Below, piece by piece: positions 61,502 to 64,000 of a DNA stretch of 64,000 nt (positions are counted from its first letter, which is position 1; the number at the start of each line of letters is the position of its first letter). The stretch is from Sedimentibacter sp. MB31-C6. Its GTDB lineage: Bacteria; Bacillota; Clostridia; Tissierellales; Sedimentibacteraceae. The translations under genes were made by a program, and so were the position numbers. The DNA lies in contig NZ_CP142396.1 of assembly GCF_035934735.1 (NCBI RefSeq), positions 1,054,001-1,118,000 on the forward strand, read 5' to 3'. The notes under the pieces are model-generated. The model made no database searches and had not been told where the DNA came from. It was given only the letters and a program-made list of their open reading frames with translations.

Positions 61502-63739
61502 TTATATCTTTTCAATTGGAGCGTAGCTAATTAGAACATTTTTTATTCCTTTATTATCAAAAGCAATGACAGCCATTCTGTCATCTCCTTCTCCTGTCAT
61601 CTGTACTATAGTTCCTATTCCCCAAGCCTTATGCATTATTTTATCTCCAGTATTTAATTTGTCTGATTTAAGCTTTGGTTTAGGTTCTTGTTTTTCTTCG
61701 TAGTTCATTACGCCTTTAAATAAATTATTATTTTTATAAGATTTCCTTCTATTAGTAGAATTATTCTTTTCTATGGTTTCCAGCTTTTTATTTGCAAATG
61801 TCTCAGAATCTGAAGATTCAAAACATTCCTCTGGAACCTCCCTCAAAAATCTCGACCTGCTTTTAACTTCATGATTTCCAAAACGCATTCTTTCATTAGC
61901 ATAAGTTATATATAACATTCTTTTTGCTCTAGTAACAGCAACATAGAAAAGTCTTCTTTCTTCTTCTATATCGTCTTCTTCATCTTGATGAATTATCGGA
62001 AATATTCCTTCTTCCAATCCTGTCAAAAATACAGTATCATATTCCAGTCCCTTAGCACTATGCACTGTCATTAATGTTACGCTATCCTGTTGTGATTCAT
62101 CTGTTTTATCAACATCAGCCAGCAAAGATGTATGTGATAAAAAGTCTTCTATACTATTTTCTTCATATCTTTCTTCAAAGTCCATTGCTGCTGATAAAAA
62201 TTCATCTATATTTTCTACACGACTTCTACCCTCTATTGTAACATCTTCAGATAACATTGATTTATATCCAGTATCTTCATATACTTCTTGAATAAATTCA
62301 CTAAGAGACATTACATCCTTTTTTATCATTAACATTTCCATTATAGATATGAAGTTTTGAACACTTCTTGTAGCAGAAGGAGTAATGCCAAGTTCTTTTA
62401 CATCATAACAAGCATCAAACATTGATATGTTATTTGATATTGCATATTCATAGATAGTATCAATTGTTTTTTGACCTATTTTCCTTTTTGGCACATTTAT
62501 TATTCTTTTAAAACTAATATCATCTTTTTGATTAAATACTAGCATCAAATATGCCATTATATCCTTAATTTCTCTTCTTCCATAGAACTTCAGACCACCA
62601 ACGATTTTATATGGTATTCCTTCTCTAATTAAACCTTCTTCTAATGCTCTTGATTGAGCATTTGTCCTATAAAGAATTGCCATATCAGAATAAGAAATAT
62701 TATTTTCTCTTCCTTCTTTTCTCATTAATGCTGCAACTGTAAAAGCTTCAGCTTTTTCATTATCAGTTTCAAAGAGTCTAATTAAATTTCCCCCTTCGAA
62801 ATCAGTATAAAGATTTTTTCCTTTTCTTTGGCAATTATTTTTAATAACACCGTTAGCAGCATTTAAAATAACATTTGTAGAACGATAGTTTTTTTCTAAC
62901 TTAATCGTTTTTGCTTTTTTGAAATCTTTTTCAAAATCAAGGATGTTATTTATATCTGCCCCTCTCCAACCATATATGGATTGATCTTCATCTCCTACTA
63001 CAAATACATTACTTTCACCTGTTTTTTTAATCCCTAGTATTTTTACTAAATTATATTGAACATTATTAGTATCTTGATACTCATCTACAAGTATGTATTT
63101 GAAACGTTCTTGATATAAATGCAATATTTCCTCATCAACTTCTAAAAGCTTAAGTGTTTTAATAATTAAATCATCAAAATCAAGTGCATTAGCTGATTTT
63201 AATTTTTTTTCATAAAGAGAAAACACCTCTCCAGTATTTCGTAACTGAAAGTTACCATAATTCTCTGAAATAAATTTGTCAGGAGTATTTCTTTTGTTTT
63301 TTTCATTACTTATAATGCTTTTTATAACATTTACATTATACTTTTTTTTATCTAAATTTACTTCCTTTATGCAATCTCTCAATAAAGTTTTTTGGTCATC
63401 AGAGTCATAAATAACGAAATTTTTATCATATCCTAATCTATCTATATCTCTTCTCAATATTCGCACACATATGGAGTGAAATGTTCCTATCCACATTTTA
63501 TCAATTGAGTAGTCTATAAGTTGTCCAATTCTTTCTTTCATTTCATTAGCTGCTTTATTTGTAAATGTAATGGCTAAAATCTCCCATGGCTTTGCTTTTC
63601 CTGTTTCAATTAAGTTTGCAATGCGATGAGTTAAAACTCTTGTCTTCCCAGTGCCTGCCCCTGCTATAACAAGTATAGGACCTTTATCATGAGCTGCAGC
63701 TTCTCTTTGTTTTTCGTTTAATCCACTTAATAAACTCAT
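61502..63739 (-). CDS. pcrA: UvrD/PcrA-type ATP-dependent DNA helicase
   Basis: A 745-residue superfamily 1A helicase with 3'-5' polarity acting in repair and plasmid or replication-fork maintenance. The motifs appear in order: LNEKQREAA (Q), GAGTGKTRVL (Walker A), TFTNKAANEMKER (Ia), DEYQDTN (II), VVGDEDQSIYGWRGA (III), YRTNAQSRALEE (IV), LMTVHSAKGLEYDTVFL (V) and VAVTRAKRMLYI (VI). The C-terminal Tudor-like tail (DKIMHKAWGIGTIVQM) contacts RNA polymerase in PcrA. It forms an operon with ligA, a common clostridial and bacillar arrangement. GGAGG precedes the ATG. Confidence 0.96.
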   Translation of the reverse strand: MSLLSGLNEKQREAAAHDKGPILVIAGAGTGKTRVLTHRIANLIETGKAKPWEILAITFTNKAANEMKERIGQLIDYSIDKMWIGTFHSICVRILRRDIDRLGYDKNFVIYDSDDQKTLLRDCIKEVNLDKKKYNVNVIKSIISNEKNKRNTPDKFISENYGNFQLRNTGEVFSLYEKKLKSANALDFDDLIIKTLKLLEVDEEILHLYQERFKYILVDEYQDTNNVQYNLVKILGIKKTGESNVFVVGDEDQSIYGWRGADINNILDFEKDFKKAKTIKLEKNYRSTNVILNAANGVIKNNCQRKGKNLYTDFEGGNLIRLFETDNEKAEAFTVAALMRKEGRENNISYSDMAILYRTNAQSRALEEGLIREGIPYKIVGGLKFYGRREIKDIMAYLMLVFNQKDDISFKRIINVPKRKIGQKTIDTIYEYAISNNISMFDACYDVKELGITPSATRSVQNFISIMEMLMIKKDVMSLSEFIQEVYEDTGYKSMLSEDVTIEGRSRVENIDEFLSAAMDFEERYEENSIEDFLSHTSLLADVDKTDESQQDSVTLMTVHSAKGLEYDTVFLTGLEEGIFPIIHQDEEDDIEEERRLFYVAVTRAKRMLYITYANERMRFGNHEVKSRSRFLREVPEECFESSDSETFANKKLETIEKNNSTNRRKSYKNNNLFKGVMNYEEKQEPKPKLKSDKLNTGDKIMHKAWGIGTIVQMTGEGDDRMAVIAFDNKGIKNVLISYAPIEKI

Positions 63740-63884
63740 TTTTCCTCCGTATCTATATTAAACTTTTTTTACTGAACATATTACTAAATTATATCACATG
63801 GCTATAGTAGTCTCAATGATTTTCTCGTCAGGAAAATTTTGAATTTATCATATTTTAACAGATTCTTTCAAATTCTTATGTTAA

Positions 63885-63925
63885 TAAAAACCATGAAAGT
63901 TCTTAATTAGAAAATCCATGGTTTT
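63885..63925 (-). terminator. Terminator of the upstream partial gene
   Basis: AAAACCATG pairs with CATGGTTTT; on the reverse strand the hairpin ends in TTTTTATT. The stem includes the last codons of the partial gene at the right edge. The pcrA upstream stretch 63740-63884 shows no clear promoter. Confidence 0.75.
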
Positions 63926-64000
63926 GCTCTTTTAATATTTTTTTTATTGTTTCTGTTAATTCAATAAATATTGTTTTAAACTGCAAGTTATCAAGTCCAA
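63903..64000 (-). CDS. C-terminal fragment of an unidentified protein
   Basis: An open frame enters from the right edge and ends in TAA at 63905-63903. The 31 visible residues end in a Lys/Glu-rich helix-like tail (IELTETIKKILKEQNHGFSN). A terminator overlaps its end, which supports a real gene. The protein family cannot be determined from this fragment. Confidence 0.6.
   Translation of the reverse strand, partial: GLDNLQFKTIFIELTETIKKILKEQNHGFSN

Noticed and set aside
1-64000. tRNA, rRNA, transposase or prophage genes
   Set aside because: None recognised on either strand.

Overview
The window is AT-rich, tightly packed DNA from a low-GC Gram-positive anaerobe. The best guess is an endospore-forming, amino-acid-fermenting member of the Clostridia. 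This rests on four tRNA-sensing T-box leaders, strong AGGAGG ribosome binding sites, TTG/GTG starts, spore photoproduct lyase, a hydroxyproline-dehydratase-type glycyl radical enzyme with its activase, an agr quorum-sensing cassette, split LysO and KtrAB. The species cannot be named from sequence alone. No rRNA, tRNA, CRISPR array, phage or insertion-sequence transposase was found.

Layout. 1-2.6 kb: the start of tyrS with its T-box, then two tandem secreted CAP-domain proteins under near-identical promoters. 2.7-6.1 kb: a MacA/MacB-like tripartite ABC exporter. 6.2-9.3 kb: a BASS-family transporter and ilvD under an isoleucine-type T-box. 9.4-11.2 kb: a guanine riboswitch and NCS2 purine permease. 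11.5-13.8 kb: a Cys-rich miniprotein and an ECF sigma/DUF4179 pair. 14.0-18.7 kb: a potassium module made of a membrane-anchored RCK-like protein, KtrB and KtrA, convergent with a KdpE/short-KdpD two-component pair. 18.9-23.0 kb: splB and valS (T-box). 23.0-26.8 kb: a cobalamin riboswitch and BtuFCD-type uptake operon with a PP-loop protein; btuF carries a frameshift. 26.9-29.7 kb: a DUF421 protein and cysK-cysE under a Cys T-box. 29.8-33.1 kb: hypD-hypE behind a candidate sigma-54 promoter. 33.3-41.0 kb: Nudix, TMEM165-type exporter, glycolipid glycosyltransferase, a GntR-controlled sugar-acid-like pair, DUF188 and nitrilase-family genes. 41.1-44.5 kb: an agr locus in the transcription order B-D-small exported peptide-A-C. 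44.6-50.9 kb: pyruvate carboxylase, a phosphatase, split lysO, IclR. 51-59.2 kb: oligopeptide uptake (oppABCDF) with an M29 aminopeptidase and an aminotransferase. 59.3-64 kb: ligA and pcrA and the 3' end of an unidentified gene.

How it fits together. Peptide and amino-acid economy dominates: Opp uptake, aminopeptidase, aminotransferase, hydroxyproline dehydration, lysine export, and Cys, branched-chain and charged-tRNA sensing. Regulation is mostly RNA-based (four T-boxes, guanine and cobalamin riboswitches), with local regulators for potassium (KdpDE), sugar acids (GntR) and cell density (Agr).

Most noteworthy signals: (1) an agr cassette whose predicted autoinducer ring is Ser-based and which carries an extra gene for a short exported peptide; (2) a family of 52-bp double-hairpin repeats with compensatory base changes, one array of which supplies the end of ligA; (3) a potassium module with an undescribed RCK-like membrane protein and a promoter element resembling the E. 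coli KdpE site; (4) a sigma-54 promoter in front of the glycyl radical enzyme operon; (5) a spore photoproduct lyase with Ala where the usual catalytic Cys is expected; (6) a one-base frameshift in an A8 run in btuF.
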